Of a stretch of 22,486 nucleotides of DNA, positions 20,872-22,486 are shown one piece after another (the first letter of the stretch is position 1; every line of letters starts with the position of its first letter). Made by a program: the position numbers and the translations under genes. The notes beneath the pieces were generated by a model, which ran no database searches, was not told the origin of the DNA, and saw only the letters and a list, made by a program, of their open reading frames with translations. This DNA comes from Heterotrichella gracilis (taxonomy: Eukaryota > Sar > Xanthophyceae > Tribonematales > Xanthonemataceae). The stretch spans positions 1 to 22,486 of the forward strand of contig JAULBX010029303.1 in the NCBI GenBank assembly GCA_032358255.1, given 5' to 3'.

Positions 20872-21437
20872 CTAAAAAATTTGCGTTAGGTTAAACAACT
20901 GTCAAACAATGCCTTATGTCATCGCCGATGATAAAATTATCTCCATTTGATCATCATAAAAACTGCTTTAAACTGGTAAGAGCCTCAATTTAATTATTCA
21001 TCACAGTCAGGGAGGCTTTGTTTTAGTTAACCCTGGTTGACCCTTATTATAATATCTGCAAACTAATCACGTCACAATGGTGTCTAGCCAAGCCTGCTGC
21101 AGGTCATCTGTCATACATGTGCCATTAGAAGCCCATGAAAATGCATTTAACTGGAGAATATTGCAACGGTTGCCAGATATGCCTTACTCCAACCCCGATG
21201 TCCATTTACTTATTGAAGAAACTCTTTAAACTGGCAACATATGCAATTGTTCATTGCAGGAAGAGGAAGATTTTGTTCATTCAAGCGGTCACGTCGTGAT
21301 GGTGCCAAGCTAAGCATGCTCCAGGTCATTTGTCATACATGTACCATCCTGCCTGGGCTCAAGCGCTGCAGTATATACCCCCGCCGCCCCCCCCCATTGC
21401 CCTCAATAACCAGCAATGCCCCTCCCCCCCTGTCCTC

Positions 21438-22486
21438 TCACAGCTCCACCCCTGCCTTCCGTGCCAGCTTCTTCAGCCTGCCAACCACCTGCTCTGCAGT
21501 GGGGCGGCCCTCCGGTATGGTGCGCACGCATTCATCCACCAGCGCACAGAACGCAGCCCGCACACCCGCATCCCCGCACATACGCTCTGCCTCTGGCCAG
21601 CAGGCCTCCATGGCAGGCAGCACAGGTACTTTCTTGGCAGGCAGCACAGGTGTGTCTCGCGACATTTCCTTGCTGGCCTCGACGAAGGCTGCTGCTGCTG
21701 CTGCTGCCACAACTTCAGCGCTTTTGTTGCCCTCCATGCAGTGGGGCACAGCGCCTGACACCATCTCCATAATGGTGGCCCCTCCCGACCACACGTCAGT
21801 CGCCAGGATGTCAATGACATGCTCAGACCGGCGATGCACTGCATGCGCTTCTGGGGCCTTGTAGTGCGCGGTGGTGCTGCGCAAGGGGGGAGGGGAGCAT
21901 TAGCAAGGGAATGTCAGATGAACACCGCTGTAAAGTCAATGCGATGGAGTTGGAGGCGGTGGGCGTTGTGTTTGGAGGCAATGGGCACATGGCAAATGAG
22001 TATCAGTATTGGTGCCTTGATATATCTGCACTAATCTGCAATTGCAAACTCCGTGCTGGCAAATGAGTGGGTATCTGGCAGCAGATGATGACCAGATGAA
22101 GGGGCATAGCAAGGACACCATTGTCAGCATGGAGTGCCAACATCAAACGCGAGTTCTACACAGAAAGCTGCATACTCACGTTGGCGTCCTGCGTTTCATC
22201 ACCTCGCCAGGCAGCTCGATCCATGCGCTGCCCCAGTCGGCGATGTGCACCTCTGGGCCGCCCTCCCCGTACGCCACCAGCAGGTTCTTGGGTCATTGTG
22301 CGCGATGCCCCGCGCATGCGCCGCAATGATGCAGCTGAACATCCCTGATCCTGCTGAAGAGCAGGATGATGGCAAAGCTCAGCCCGCCCTGCTGCGCCCG
22401 TATGCGCTGCAGTGCGCTGGCAACGTCCTCCACATAGTGCGGCATCACAATGTCCAGGCAGCCATCCCCGCGCCTCCTCACGTCCT
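21438..22486 (-). pseudogene. Broken second copy of the protein kinase (3' part; 5' end outside window)
   Basis: The copy has the same two-exon layout as the left one: exon 22486-22180 and exon 21876-21438, with a 303-bp GT-AG intron at 22179-21877. Against the left copy, the first exon has 4 extra bases near the segment encoding LLFS and 7 fewer bases in the catalytic-loop codons. The net change is 3 bases, so the downstream frame is regained. Between the two lesions the frame is shifted and meets a TGA in the CACAATGA segment (22293-22295). The catalytic HND-LKPKN motif is therefore lost and translation should stop there. Exon 2 stays fully open, with YKAPE, DVWSGG and EGRPTAEQV, and differs from the left copy at about 14 residues. 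The open second exon suggests recent inactivation. A sequencing error could explain one indel but hardly both. Confidence 0.82.

Larger units (their letters stand above)
20740..22486 (-). repeat. Right arm of the large inverted repeat
   Basis: The reverse complement of this arm aligns with bases 1 to about 1740, with the two kinase copies pointing inward toward each other. Exon 2 (439 bp) and the intron (303 bp) have the same lengths in both arms. The noncoding part, 20740-21437 in this arm, has diverged more and contains indels. The arm runs to the last base of the window, so the outer limit is unknown. Confidence 0.9.

Noticed and set aside
1..22486. Giant transposon or viral island bounded by terminal inverted repeats
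   Set aside because: The enclosed genes are ordinary intron-rich eukaryotic genes, including the essential UTP7. No transposase, integrase, capsid or polymerase sequence was seen, so an inverted segmental duplication is the simpler reading.

Overview
The window looks like nuclear DNA of a green alga (Chlorophyta, perhaps a Trebouxiophyceae-type genome; this is inference). Genes are split by many 150-700 bp GT-AG introns, exons are GC-rich, and TGTAA elements (the usual chlorophyte poly(A) signal) follow the genes. A TTTAGGG-type telomere-like tract sits in one intron. No bacterial-style operons, rRNA, tRNA or CRISPR were seen.

Layout: (1) 1-~1740, left arm of a large inverted repeat, carrying the 3' part of a protein kinase gene (+) that enters from outside the window. 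(2) ~1741-2529, intergenic. (3) 2530-6870 (+), a nine-exon gene for UTP7/WDR46 (BING4), a WD40 protein of the small-subunit processome. (4) 7792-11418 (-), a seven-exon gene for a PLP-dependent class I/II aminotransferase of the ARO8 / kynurenine-aminoadipate aminotransferase type, convergent with UTP7. (5) 11419-12679, a shared divergent upstream region. (6) 12680-20029 (+), a 21-exon gene for a predicted protein of about 1294 residues with an N-terminal FHA domain, a PP1-docking-like KSVRF motif, a TP-rich disordered middle, degenerate beta-like repeats, a coiled coil, a complete PHD finger and AT-hook-like motifs. (7) ~20740-22486, right arm of the inverted repeat, carrying a broken copy of the same kinase on the minus strand.

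The three central genes have no evident joint pathway: ribosome assembly, amino-acid transamination, and probable chromatin or mitotic-chromosome biology. All exon junctions were worked out by hand, and the reading frame closes across every intron of the UTP7 and FHA-PHD models. The one junction that does not close cleanly is the first intron of the aminotransferase, whose donor appears to lack one G.

The most interesting items are the FHA-KSVRF-coil-PHD-AT-hook protein, which invites comparison with Ki-67 and TCF19, its internal repeat arrays, and the large inverted duplication that encloses three unrelated single genes and carries one intact-looking and one broken kinase copy.
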